A DNA stretch of 64,000 nucleotides, taken from Valencia hispanica (taxonomy: Eukaryota; Chordata; Actinopteri; Cyprinodontiformes; Valenciidae). A program made the position numbers and the translations under genes. The stretch spans positions 3,558,321 through 3,622,320 of the forward strand of contig OY747713.1 in the NCBI GenBank assembly GCA_963556495.2. The letters run 5' to 3'. Position 1 is the first letter of the stretch. The number at the start of each line of letters is the position of its first letter. The notes beneath the pieces are model-generated. The model did not search any database. It worked only from the letters and a program-made list of their open reading frames with translations, and was not told the origin of the DNA. Positions 22,022 to 43,140 of the stretch are shown here, piece by piece.

Positions 22022-22777
22022 ATGGACTTCAGCGGCACCTGGAAGGTTCATTCTGAGGAGAACCTGGAGGAATTCCTGAAAGTCATCGGTAAGGAGACGA
22101 CTAAATCTAATCTAAAAATCCCTATATTCCTGCATGCAGACTTCATATGCCCAAACACGCCTTACAGGAGCACCTGAGATGGTTGTGAAGATGCGCAAGG
22201 ACGTGAAACCAGTGATGGTGATCGAGCAGAAAGGTAGAGACTTCACCTGCACCATGAAGACTCAGTTCTGCAGCAGAGTCAACTGCTTCACCATCGGGAA
22301 AGAGACGGAAATCTGCTCTCTGGATGGCAGGAAGATGAAGGTAAGCCAAACCTCCTCCTGCACACGGCAAGAAACAGGAGGAATAATCTGAATTACAGCA
22401 GCAAAAGCAATCAGACAGTAGGAGTTGGAGAAACATCTCAGTGGTGTAGCTACATCTGCCTGAAATGCATTTGGAGAAAGTTGTGTGATCCATGTATCCA
22501 AACAGTATTCCTGTTCTGGAACAGTGCACCGTCAGGGAAGAAAATGGGAAGCTGATCTGTGAGACCTCCAAGTTCACGTCTGTCCGAGAGATCCAAGGGG
22601 ACGAAATGATCGAGGTGAGGAGCCGACGAAAATAGGATGATCAGAGTTTCATTGTTCTTCTCTATTCTCATGTGTCTAATGCGTTGTCTCCTCGTTCTTC
22701 CTGTTTGTGCTTCCTTTTCTCTCCAGACGATCACTGCTGGATCTGTAACTTGCATCAGCAGAAGCAAACGAGCCTGA
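22022..22777 (+). CDS. fabp10: Liver-basic fatty-acid-binding protein (FABP10 type)
   Basis: Cytosolic beta-barrel carrier of bile acids and fatty acids. Four exons, 22022-22088, 22168-22340, 22525-22614 and 22727-22777, join in phase to 126 residues, exactly the family length. Exon 2 is 173 bp, the standard size in the FABP family, and every border is AG/GT. The protein starts MDFSGTWKVHSEENLEEF, has the KDVKPVMVIEQKG, FTIGKE and KLICET strands, and ends CISRSKRA, most like FABP10 (liver-basic) and unlike FABP1 to FABP7. It holds seven cysteines, many for this family. An in-frame AUG 22 codons upstream, at 21956 with a good context, could add an extension; I chose 22022 because the family begins there. 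AATAAA follows at 22853. It may be the a or b fish copy. Confidence 0.93.
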
Positions 22778-22852
22778 GCAGTGACGACTGGATTCATCTC
22801 TGGACTTTTGACTTTACAGCCATGGCCTGTTGTTTTGATCAGATGTAAAGAT

Positions 22853-22858
22853 AATAAA
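22853..22858 (+). terminator. fabp10 polyadenylation signal
   Basis: AATAAA 76 bp after the fabp10 stop codon, followed by further A/T-rich AATAAA-like words up to about 22868. Position and orientation fit a short fish FABP 3' UTR. Confidence 0.65.
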
Positions 22859-22984
22859 AATAAAAAAATATGCCGGGACAAAGAAACGTTTGTTTTTATC
22901 TGGGTTTTCTGTGATGAACTGAGAAATGTCCCACCCGATCCAGCTCACAAGATCCCCATAACAACCATTAGATGCAAACTATCA

Positions 22985-24800
22985 ATCAAACTTTATTTAT
23001 AAGGCGCTTTTCATACAAGAGTTGCAACTCAAAGTGCTTTACAGATTAAAATGACGCCACATAAACAATATTACCATCCCTCACCCACAGGTTTAAAAGC
23101 ATGGTCACAGTCAGGGGTGGACTGGGACAAAAATTCAGCCCTGGCATTTTCTGTCCAGACCAGCCCACTACATTATCAGCCGACACTACATAAAAGTCCA
23201 CAAATCTCGCATCATCTCCTCTCATGCATACTACAGTAAAAATGAGAGTCATATTCCTTGATAGCAGTTTAAAAATAAAGCACATGTGGCCTGACACATT
23301 AGTTCATGTTAAGGCAAGACACTACAGGCAAAAACAGGGATTTTTCGTGACCTGGTCAATTTTGAGATTTGTGGATATTTAACATCCTTAACATGTTGGC
23401 TTTCAGAATAAAACAAACTACAACTCTGAAACACCTGTAAAATCGACTATTTTTATCATTTTAGTGCGGGTGCGACAGCAGATTTGGCTTTCTATTTTCC
23501 GTCTCACTGTTTCCGGTTGCCTGTTAAAGCGAAGCAGTCTAAACAAAAAGCCCCCAAATAAGAAAAAGTAAAAAGAAAAATGTCCAAAAATGGTATGCCT
23601 GTTTAAATTAATGACCAATCACAAACACGCAACGAGGGATTTGAGGGTCATTTGTGCTTCACATTGCATTAAATTATCTAATGCAAATCTTTAATTGCGT
23701 TTTTCTCAAAATTAGTTTTTTCCAACATTTTAAACGAATAATCTTGAAATCAGTTATAGCTATATATATATATATATATATATATACACCAAACTTTCCA
23801 CCATTGTTCTATGCTATGAGCTTAAAGAAAATTACAGAGCAATTTGTCAATACATCATTCTAAAAAAAATGTGCTATTTTGTGTTTTTTTTTTTAAAACA
23901 GGGCGAAAATGAGTTTTTTTTGGTTCAGCTCAGCAGCATCCTGTCCCACCACTCCGGCCCCATGTCATGAGGCCCCGCCCACCCTGGTCTGTGTTGTGAT
24001 TGACAGCACTGTCATGGCTCTCATAGGCTGTCAGCCCATGATTGATTGACGATGACAAACAGACCAATATTATGTGTCGATGCTGACAACACACTGCTAG
24101 CCCTCTAGCCAATTGGCCGGGCCAATTGGAGGGAATTTAGAGAGAGGGGAAAAAAAACAGCTGACCGGCCCACAATGGGTCAAAGGCCCACCGGGATGAT
24201 GCACGATATGCCAGACGGCCAGTCCACCCCCGGTCACAGTTATACCCCCCTCCCCCCCAACCCGACTCCCATGCAGACAAACACTTAAGAACAACAATAA
24301 AAAGGACATTGGGCCGAGTGCAGATGAGTCAGGTAAGGAAATGTCGTTAAGGGAGCCCCCTCCACCAAGCGCTACCTGGAGAGCAGCCACAGCCGAGCAA
24401 CGCTCCCGATGCAGAGGGCTTTCACAGAGGAAACACTGGAAGGAAGATTCAAATAACAGATTAAAGTATAGAAATAACAGGGGATATATAAAGAAGACTA
24501 CAGAACACTGAAAATATAATCAAGCAATAATCAGTTAATAGCTAGGCTAAAAAGGTGAGTCTTGAGCCTGCTCTTAAAAAACATGAACGTTCTCTGCGGC
24601 CCTGAGGTTCTCCAGCAGCCTGTTCCAGAGGTGAGGGCCATAATAATGGAAAGACGCCTCGCCATGAGTGTGTGTCCTGACTTTAGGGATGACAAGGAGA
24701 CGGGCTGCAGAGGAGCGAAGAGACCGCCAAGACCGGTGTAATGTGCTCCCGCCTCCTGGTCTTCGTCAGGACACGCACTGCTGAATTTTGTAGAAGCTGT
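22985..24800. mobile_element. Dispersed repeat split by a hAT-like insertion
   Basis: The outer repeat runs 22985-23111 and resumes at 24241. It starts with CTTTATTTATAAGGCGCTTT, and later words such as GTTCTCCAGCAGCCTGTTCC recur widely in fish genomes. The two halves were separated by the hAT-like element 23112-24232 (own entry), and its target duplication joins them exactly. No intact reading frame. I did not settle the class. Confidence 0.55.
23112..24232. mobile_element. Non-autonomous hAT-like element with perfect 8-bp target duplication
   Basis: The left end is CAGGGGTGGACTGG and the right end is CCAGTCCACCCCCG, inverted with one mismatch. GTCACAGT is duplicated at 23104-23111 and 24233-24240. 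The 1.1-kb interior has no transposase; it contains a TA dinucleotide run near 23760-23785. It interrupts an older dispersed repeat. Confidence 0.82.
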
Positions 24801-24810
24801 AAACCTGATA

Positions 24811-25472
<662 letters not shown>

Positions 25473-25639
25473 ACTTAGATTAAATATCTATCTATCTAGC
25501 TAGATAGATAGAAACAGTACAGCGACAATTTATAGTGTCTAGTGTATATTCACTTGACATCACAATGCAACAAGCTCAAAAGAAATTACATTAGAAAAAC
25601 AAAGCCCAGGTCAGGAACAGGTCGTCTCCTTTAATAAAC

Positions 25640-25885
25640 TGTAGGTATGTGTCTTTGTCTGGTTTGTTTTTATTAAAATATGTTTGTTCTTCATTCAGTG
25701 AATTTATTCACAGTAGGTTTGGTATACAGAAATTTTACTCGAGTACGAGTAGCAATACTTCACAAAAATATTACTCAAGTAAAAGTAAAAAATACGATGT
25801 AGTAAAACTTCTCTTAAAAGTGCTGTTTTTCTCTCCTAAAAGTTACTCAGGTAAACATAACTGAGTAAATGTAAGTAGTTACCAC
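25640..25885. repeat. Dispersed repeat (TACTCAAGTAAAAGTA family), copy 1
   Basis: The words TTGTTCTTCATTCAGTGA and ATTACTCAAGTAAAAGTA are shared with a second copy at 26508-26882. Copy 2 has inverted ends (CAGAGGTGGG and CCCACCTCTG), which suggests a hAT-like MITE family. Copy 1 ends only about 200 bp before the srsf10 start, so the srsf10 promoter is limited to roughly 25890-26095. That stretch has GCGCAG and GAGGAAGT words but no TATA box. Confidence 0.6.
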
Positions 25886-26095
25886 TTGGGTTATATCATT
25901 AAACACCTGTGGGGGCGCTGTGGAGCCGAAGTGATTCTAGTTTGTGTCGAAGAGGAAGTAAAAGGCGCCCTGAAACTGCGCAGTCTCTCTCTACTCGTAG
26001 TTTTTCCGTTCGGCTGGTTTCGTTTCGGAGCAGATTTGGGCTTTTTTCCCCCCTTTTCTTTCTGCTGATTGTGTTTCAGTGTATTTTCCGGACAC

Positions 26096-35009
<8,914 letters not shown>

Positions 35010-37755
35010 CGGACCCCCTCCCTCTCCTCGCGCGGCGGTCCCCGTTTGATATGAATGTGACGCCCCCCTCCCTCCCTCTCCATCTCCTGCAGGCCGGCGC
35101 CGCTGCTCCCTTTTTTTGGTTTTTATAAGAAAATTTCTGTCACACTGGTGGGCGTGTTTGGTGGCGCCCCGCCACCATTAAAATGTTTGTATTCGGTCAC
35201 TGACCATTTTTCTGTTTCTTGAGCTCTGCAGCAACTTTTCTTTGCTAAACTCCAACAATTCAGTATTTGCTGCTAAAAACCCAGCAGGTGGTGTTTTAAT
35301 TGCGTACGCCAGGCAGCTCCGCCCATCGTCCAGGTAGAATCGGCTTCGGCCGACTCTGACTGAAGTTTGGGTCGAGCCGTCCGTCAGTACATGGGTTTAG
35401 GTGTGAGACGCTGAGAAAGTGTTAAACTGTCAGAACTGTGTGGTTTTACTTTATATGGTGTTTTCTTCTAGTTTGTCCTCTCCTCACGTCCGTTCTGAGA
35501 GCATCAGATGTCCCCGCATGTCTTCTTCTCCCCGTCTTCTGTCTTTATTAGGAAGAAGCTTTTATTTTCAGTAATAAATCGACAACATTCATTCTCAGAG
35601 ATGTGTTTGTGGCTTCAGTTTGTGACCCGGTGGTTCTGCATGGAAACAGGCCGGTTCAGGCTCGCCGCTCGGCCTGCATCGATTACCTGTTAATGGAACG
35701 GCAGCCGGAGGAAGCGCTGGGATTAAAATCGCAGCGGCCATGTGTGAAATCGGGACGCGTCTCATTGACCCGCTGCTGGTTGAGGAGAAACGAACGGAGT
35801 TCATCGCCTCCTGTGGCTGATGTCCTACCTCCAGACGCTTAAATTCAGCTTAATATCAGGCTGTGCAGGGGCTTTTTTATGATGAAAACCCCCCATTAAT
35901 CTGAAAAGTAGAAATCTGACCCAATAAAAATGGCTTTTAATACAGAAATGTTTCAGCAAAACAAAGAAGACTGCTGACTTGACAGGTCCCAAAAGGCTGT
36001 ACTTTCTCATTTTTTTGTGATTTATTGATTACAGAGAATAAAAACCTGAAATTTAGTGGTGCTGATTTAACATTTTGAAGAAGTTATAGCATTTGCATAG
36101 AACGTTAAGTGGAAGGAAAAAGTGTGGTAGTGTAAGGTGCACCAGGAGATTTTAGAGCATTTCTATTGACGAGCTTTGTAAAGATGCTTTTATTTTCCAG
36201 CAGGACTTCGTAGCGACCCACATTGCTAAAAGTACCAGAAACTGGTACCATGACCGTGGTGGCATCAGAACCCCATTGAGAATTAATGGAGTATTTGTGA
36301 AAAGTAAAATGAACCAGAACCAACAATGATTGGCTGAAGGTTCTATCATTTATGCAAGAATTCATGCAAAAGGTATTGAGAGCATAGAAATGCTTCACTG
36401 AATTCTGACTGTTCAAAATGTCCCTTTTTGACATGATGGAATATTCAATTCTGGTTTTTCATTCTGTGTAACCCAGAACCATCAAAATAAGACGCAGCAA
36501 AGGTTTCACTGTTTCAGATCTACGTTTTATGATTTTCAGTTTATAAAATGAAGGGTTAAAAAAAAAACTTTCACAATATTCCTGTTTTATTTTAGCTTTA
36601 CTTGTATTTATGGAAAGTTTGGTGGAAGAAAAAGTGTTAGTCTGCCTGCAGTCCTGACCTGTTCCCAGTGGAGGATGTTGGGGGGGATTTAAAAACCAAA
36701 CGGGGGACAAAACGATCACTGAGAATGTTTAGGTGCTGAGAGGATAAACCGGTTATGGTGTTTAAATTGGCTGGTTTTGGATGAAAACGATCCAGGAGGT
36801 CTGGACCATAATCCAGGTCGGAGGTTCTCTCAGGTCCTGGTTTTCCAACCCGCATAAGGGGGTCGTTTATTCCGTCCCATCGGAACCAGTTGATGGTCCT
36901 CTGGTTGCAACGTTTCACCTCTGATGTCCGACCGGTCGGCTCCATAAAAGCTGCGAGGGAAATGGCAGCAGGACGGGGCTGCGGCATCGATCGTTTTAGG
37001 TCCCGATCAATCATCCTGTTTCAGTCTGGTTCGTTCTGACGTCCATCTAGTCTGCAGATAGTTGGGAGATGAGCGTGTAGGAACATCCGCAGCAGGATTA
37101 TTATATTTCAGATTGAGGATGAGAGGTGAGTTTCAGTTAAAAGTTGACACTTGGGATAAAATAATTTGAATGCATTTTTTTTTTTTTTAAACCTGCTAGT
37201 AAATAAGTTTAGCAGAAAATAAATGCGTTAAAACTTGCAGAGATAAATCCTGTGATGTTTAGTTGAAGGAGTGTTCTCCCATCTGCTTCGGTATTAAACT
37301 ATTCACATCACTTTGCAGACCGGTTCTTGTTAGATTAAACTACTTTGTTAGGCAGCCTGTATTTTAAGCCTGATATCCTGCATTTATTTGAATCCCTACT
37401 TGTCTTCCTAATGAAAAAAAAGCAGAGCGACGTCACTGCGCTGATCGTTTCGGTCTTAATGGGAATAAATTCAGATGAATCGGCTTAAATGACCATTTAA
37501 TCTAAAATCAGCCATTAAGAACAACGAACACGCTGTGCATTAACGCATTAAAATGACAGCATTCATGAGTCGTTTTAATGTTTTTTAAATGAAAGTAATT
37601 TCATGGAGGCTGCTCCTTTTAGGGACATTTTTCTGTTTGGGTGTGAACAGCTGCTGTAAACTGAGACAATCCTGGACTAACTAGATATTTCTGGTGAAAA
37701 TAGAAATAAAAAACTGCTATATTTCCTTTTGGAGGACATAATTTGCTTCCCTGGT
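35010..37755. other. srsf10 3' UTR and intergenic DNA
   Basis: The first part, to about 35580, is probable srsf10 3' UTR with AATAAA at 35573. Beyond that, several short open frames occur on both strands, none with a recognisable protein or splice structure. The stretch 36100-36440 has a moderately long antisense frame that I do not recognise and regard as chance or repeat. Confidence 0.5.
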
Positions 37756-40290
37756 TGGGTTCTAAAGTTACATAGTCAGAAAGTTAGCAATATTTTGGGT
37801 GGGGGGGTTATTTTTCAGTCATATTTGTGTCCCTTGTTATTTATTCATTTATAAATGTCACAGATTCAAACTAAATATTTAATTAGCAAGCTAGATATTC
37901 AGCTTACAAATTTATTATTTAACTCCAAACTAAAGATTTATGTAACAAGCTTTAAATATTTCAAATTAATGTATTTAGTTATGTGGCTAAATATTTGACT
38001 AGCAAGCTAAACTGGCTGGCTAACTAAACATTTAGCTCGAAGCTAAATATTTGGCTAATTTGCAAGTTCACTCACCGAGAAGCGGAAGTGGATTATCAAA
38101 ATAAAAGCGGGGTCTCGCTAACCTCTATATAACCTCCTCCTGCTGTAAATAGGGTGGCCATTTCCATCATACCAAAAAGGACATTTTTCAAGACTCAACA
38201 AAGCTAGGATAAAAACGTGTTTTATTTTTTATGTAACTGTAATACAGAGAATTAGGAGCTACCGGACCAGTTCCGTGTTCTGAGTGGTAGTGCAATTACA
38301 ATCGGAGACCAGAGTCAGGATCTTCAAATTACGATGTGGCAATTTACTTAAAAGGTGGTATAGAAGATGTTCGTGGCCATTCAGAAAGCAGAGACCGTTA
38401 GTGAGGTTTTGAAATAAAGCACATGCACAAGACCAGCCCACTTGAGTCACAGCTCCCTCCATGGCCACACCGTTGAGACAACGTTAGCTATTAGCAAACG
38501 TGATTGAGTGATTGACGAGCCAATAGACAAATAAAATATGCAACGAGAGCAGAAATAATTGGCTGATGATTTTAAAGTCCGATTACTTTCACAGCCAATG
38601 TATTATATTACGTTTTTAATCAATCAGACCTTATGGGGCAGTGAACCCGATTTCATGGAATATTGCAAAAATGATTAAAAGAAACATCTTCTACAACACC
38701 TTTAACATATAAACACATAACATACAGTTCATGCAAAAAGCTGAGTTTGTTATAACGCCTTTCTTTGTAACCTTTAAGTTCAACTTGTTTCTGTCATTTC
38801 AACCAAATTATTGTTTAAAAACCTAGCCTGTACGACAGGCCATGCAGAAAAATCTGTTCAACTCAACAGCATTCACAAAATTGTCAAACAAAGAAGAAAA
38901 ATTAAAATCTCTAACACTGGTAAACTTAACAAGGCGGCAGCTTTCATGTCTACCAATAAATTTCACAAGTGCAAAAACAGTCGATTGACGCCAAATACAG
39001 GCTTATGTCAGGAAAATAAACATTGATGTATTCAGTTAAAGTTATTTACTCGAGTAATCAAGTTTTCTCCTGTTTTACAGACGGAGTTTGAGGCTTAATT
39101 AGCTTGTAAACTCGTCACATACATTTCCGAAAATAAGCTACAACTAAAAGAAAACTCACTCAAACCGTCCTAGGTTAGGTGTAAGTCCTGGGGGGGGGTC
39201 GCTAGACTTCACCTACTCGGCCTTAAATTCTTTTCTTTTTTTTCTATATCACATTTTAAACACCTCTTAAAAAAAGATTCTTGTAAACTACTTATTATTT
39301 GCGAACCGTTTATACACGAGGCTACGTGTGTCTTGGGTTACATCCATCATGCCAAAAAGGAGGACAAATGAGCGTCCGTCTCAACGCTGTGCCGGAAGGC
39401 GGACAGACCGGACTGTCCGTCTTAAAGCCCGACGTATGGCCACCCTAGCTGTAAATCCATCACTAAACGTCTCTATTGCCGTTAAAACGGAAGATTTTAT
39501 TTTGGTATAACACTCCCGCTTATTGGCAAGTGCATTTGCATATTAGATAAACATTTAGCTCTGAGATAAATATTTAGTTCAAAGCTAAACATTTAACTAG
39601 CCAGTTTAGCTTCCTAGCTAAGTATTTAGCTTCAGAGCTAAATATTTAACTAGCCAGTTCAGCTTCCTAGCTAAGTATTTAGCTTCAGAGCTAAATATTT
39701 AACTAGCCAGTTCAGCTTCCTAGCTAAGTATTTAGCTTCAGAGCTAAATATTTAACTAGCCAGTTTAACTTTCTAGCTAAGTATTTAGCTTCAGAGCTAA
39801 ATATTTAACTAGCCAGTTCAGCTTCCTAGCTAAGTATTTAGCTTCAGAGCTAAATATTTAACTAGCCAGTTCAGCTTCCTAGCTAAGTATTTAGCTTCAA
39901 AGCTAAATATTTAAATAGCCAGTTCAGCTTCCTAGCTAAGTATTTAGCTTCAGAGCTAAATATTTAACTAGCCAGTTCAGCTTCCTAGCTAAGTATTTAG
40001 CTTCAAAGCTAAATATTTAACTAGCCAGTTCAGCTTCCTAGCTAAGTATTTAGCTTCAAACTAAATATTTAGCTTGCTAAGTATTTAGTTTGTAGACTAA
40101 TAATTTAGTTGACAAGCTAAATGTTTAATTGGTAAACTAGGCAAAACGTTTAAACTCTGATATTTATTAATGAATAAATAACATGGATGCAAAAATGACT
40201 GAAAAATTAACCCAATTTATTGATCTTACTACAGGCTATATAACCCAAATTATTACGTTTTGACTGTGTAACTTTACAAACGGAACCCAA
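37756..40290. mobile_element. Foldback-like element, copy 1, with tandem arrays in its arms
   Basis: The two ends are long inverted repeats. The outer part of the left arm (TTGGGTTCT, TTTTTCAGTCAT, TTATTTATTCATTTATAAAT at 37756-37860) is matched in reverse at 40150-40290. Next come AAATATTTAGC-type words (37876-38060 left; 39540-40140 right), then an inner block, GAGAAGCGGAAGTGG at 38078 against CTCCCGCTTATTGGC at 39513. The right arm is enlarged by a 53-bp tandem array. The interior, 38115-39480, has no transposase; it holds a GGTGGCCAT pair near 38152 and 39437 that may be a further insertion. Confidence 0.6.
39565..40075. repeat. 53-bp tandem array in the right arm of the foldback-like element
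   Basis: About nine near-identical 53-bp units; anchors at 39614, 39667 and 39720 are exactly 53 bp apart. Each unit contains AGCTAAGTATTTAGCTTC and AGCTAAATATTTAACTAGCC, both close to the palindrome AGCTAAATATTTAGCT. Non-coding. Confidence 0.9.
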
Positions 40291-40322
40291 TATTATTTAC
40301 CCTCATAAAGGAAACAGACAAT

Positions 40323-41655
40323 TGGGGTTAATTTTTCAAAGGGATATTTTCACCATGTTTTTCCTTCATCAATTTATAAAATTCACAGTTTCAAACTAAT
40401 AAATATTTAGCTTGAAACTAAATGTTCAGTTAATATTTAGCTCTGAGCTAAATATTTATATATTATATAAATATTTCATTCCGCTCTGAGCTAAATATTA
40501 AGGTAATATGCTAATTTACTTGCCGATAAGCTGAAGTGGACTACCAAAATAAAAGCTGCTCCTTGCGAACCTCTGTATAAACTGCTGGAAAAATAGTTGC
40601 TCATGTAAAGTGTTTGCCAGCTTAGCTACTTTGTCGCTATATTTAGCGAGATTTTAGGACGATCTAGTGACTTTTTTTGGTGTTTTTGGAGACTCCGACG
40701 TGAAGCGCGTATTCTTGTTACTTCTCTCACCAAGCAGCGGTGATGCTGTGGGCTCCTCTCCCGTCCCAGAGCGCCTACAGCAGGCAGTCAGTCCTCGCGC
40801 TGCAGTCAGCGCAGCTGTTAACCCCACTGCGTACGAAGTCGCCACTGGCTGATATTACCTGTGCTTAGTCCGGCTGGGATGTAAATGTACACATTTCTTT
40901 GTCTAAAATAGACGACAGCACACTAAATAAATCCCCGATTTCACTCACTGCTCAGTCACTTTTTCGCCTCGTCCACCGTATGTGCGCCTCTCTGTGACAG
41001 ACATTAAACAGTCATCATGTCTCAGTCTAAACTCTCAGAAATATATAAAGGAGGGGAAATCAAACCCTGAATTAAAAGGCTGGTTTTTACGCGGCTGCCT
41101 GTATTGTAAGGATGGTTTTTTTATTGCCACAATTAGTGAATAATAATAAAAACAAGACAACTCCCAAACACTGAAAAGGCAAAACCTTATAACAGTTCCA
41201 CCCCAACCACTCGGCCATCAGTGGTTAGAAAAAAGATAATTATGCAAAAAATATTTTTAAAAAAAAGATTTCCCCTCTCCTACAGCGTCCATTACAATTA
41301 CAGGCACATTATGCAAATGAGGCGATCACATCATTTAGTGACGTCTGGTGACTTTTGGGACAGCCAATAGCTACTTTCCATGCTGAGGAGTCGGCAACGC
41401 TGCTCATGTGACCTTCATTCCTCTTGACATAAAAGTTTAGCTTATTTTAGCGACAGTGGCTGCACCCAGCTTTTATTTTGACAGTCCACTTCCGCTTATC
41501 GGCAAGTGAATTTGCATATTAACTAAATATTTAGTTTGGAAATAAATATCTTGCTAACAAAACATTGTTTGGAGCTAAATATTTAGGTATAAACGGTGAC
41601 ATTTATAAATGAATGAAAATATGACTTTGAAAAATGAAACCCATTTTCTTTCTCT
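40323..41655. mobile_element. Foldback-like element, copy 2
   Basis: Same arm order as copy 1 only 32 bp away: GGGGTTAATTTTTCAAAG and TTATAAAATTCACAG words at the left are matched in reverse at 41595-41655. AAATATTTAGC words lie next to them, then the inner block CTTGCCGATAAGCTGAAGTG (40519) against its inverse CACTTCCGCTTATCGGCAAG (41488-41507). The inner arms match over about 57 bp with few changes. The interior, 40560-41460, has no transposase. Confidence 0.65.
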
Positions 41656-41884
41656 TAGACTAAATAACTGAAGTTGTTGCTGTTAATTTTTCTGATTGTG
41701 TGACTTAAAATTGAAAGCTGAAGCATTGCGGGCGAGATCCGGTTCGGAATGAGAGCCGACTCCGGTCCAGGTTTCAGTCTGTAGACGCTTTGAGTCACTT
41801 ATAAATGTTGTTTTTTTTAATTACCTCTCCACAAGCCAAAGACTTCTGCTGAATCCCATTTCTGAGGACTAGCCGTACCTTCTC

Positions 41885-42125
41885 CATACGGCCTTGGAGA
41901 TGAGTTGAGGATCATTCAAGGGGAGCTCGATGTAGATCTGCATCAAAAGGAGTCGGCTGAGGCGATTAGGTTCAGGATTCCTGCTGGAGGTAGATCATTT
42001 ATCATTAAAAACGCGTCCAGTTTCTGGGCAGAGGGTGACCATATGTCCTGGGAACACCTGGGAATACCCCAGGATCAGCAAGCGAGTGTCGATAACAGCG
42101 ATATACGGGGTTTCCATCTCTGATC
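41885..42125 (+). mobile_element. RTE-type LINE 3' fragment, degenerate
   Basis: An open frame reads HMSWEHLGIPQDQQASVD, resembling the last residues of fish RTE/Rex3-like reverse transcriptase polyproteins (AWEHLGVPPEE type). The region before it is partly altered and lacks the usual glycine/arginine-rich block. Short and decayed. Confidence 0.45.
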
Positions 42126-42418
42126 TGTTACCTCCTGAAAACATTTCATCACACTGGTGTTAAAGGAATGGTCCAGATTTGTTGAAGGGCTGTTCTGTGA
42201 AGTTATCCCGTAACTTCCCCGACTGTAGCTCTAGTAAAAAGACATAATTTCGAAAAGACCCTGTTGAAAACTGAGGTACGTTCCCCAATTGGTGGAAGCT
42301 AGCGTTAACAATGTAAAACAAATGAAAATGTTCATATTTGTAAAATATAACATTATATTAGTGGATATTAACAGTATAAATTTCACAAGAGGCCAATGTC
42401 CTGTTTGGTGCTGTTATC

Positions 42419-43140
42419 CAGAGCCGGCCCAAGGCATTAGCGAATTAAGCCCCTGCTTAGGGCCCCTGAACCATCAGAGGCCTCCCTGAAATGTTGAAAT
42501 TAAACACAGACTACAGAATTAAAAATTTGTTTACTGAGAATATCAGAATATGATTAAATTTGATATAATTTTGTTTTTCAATCGTTTAGAATTTTAAGAT
42601 TTAACAAACTTCGGAAGTTTATTTTGTAGCAAATTATTTAATCAATTTAACTAATTTATTAAACTAAAATGTTAATAAATTAAAATTTAAGCTGAAATAA
42701 ATTACAATTTCTGCTATGTGCTGGCAACCTGTCCAGGGGGGACCCCGCCTGTAGACTAATGACTGCGGGAGATGGGCACCAGCCCCCCCCCCCTGCAACC
42801 CTGGACAGCATAGACAATGGATGGAGGGATAAATTAATATTTAATAAAATTACTTTTTAGCTTTTATTATTTTTTTAGTTTTTCTTAATTAGAAATTAAT
42901 TGTTTTTAATTACTTTTTAATCTGCATTGTTTGTTGTGTTACCATAGTTACAATCCGACGGTACGAGCTGAACCTTTTCTTTGTGTTTGAACTTCAGATT
43001 TTCTCAGAAAATTATTTTCTAATTGATTTTAGGATCACCCAATTAAACTCGACCTCCTCTCTCAGATTAGACCAAATCTGGATTGAACCCCCCCGAGTTA
43101 AAATCTGTTTAAGGCCCCATAAGACTTTGGGCCGGCCCTG
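42419..43140 (-). mobile_element. Intact non-autonomous hAT-like element, 722 bp
   Basis: Ends CAGAGCCGGCCC and GGGCCGGCCCTG are inverted, and CTGTTATC is duplicated at 42411-42418 and 43141-43148. The interior matches the degraded copy at 19554-20250 in opposite orientation. No coding capacity. Confidence 0.88.

Noticed and set aside
36105..36434. 109-codon antisense frame
   Set aside because: No recognisable domain, no splice signals and composition like flanking non-coding DNA.
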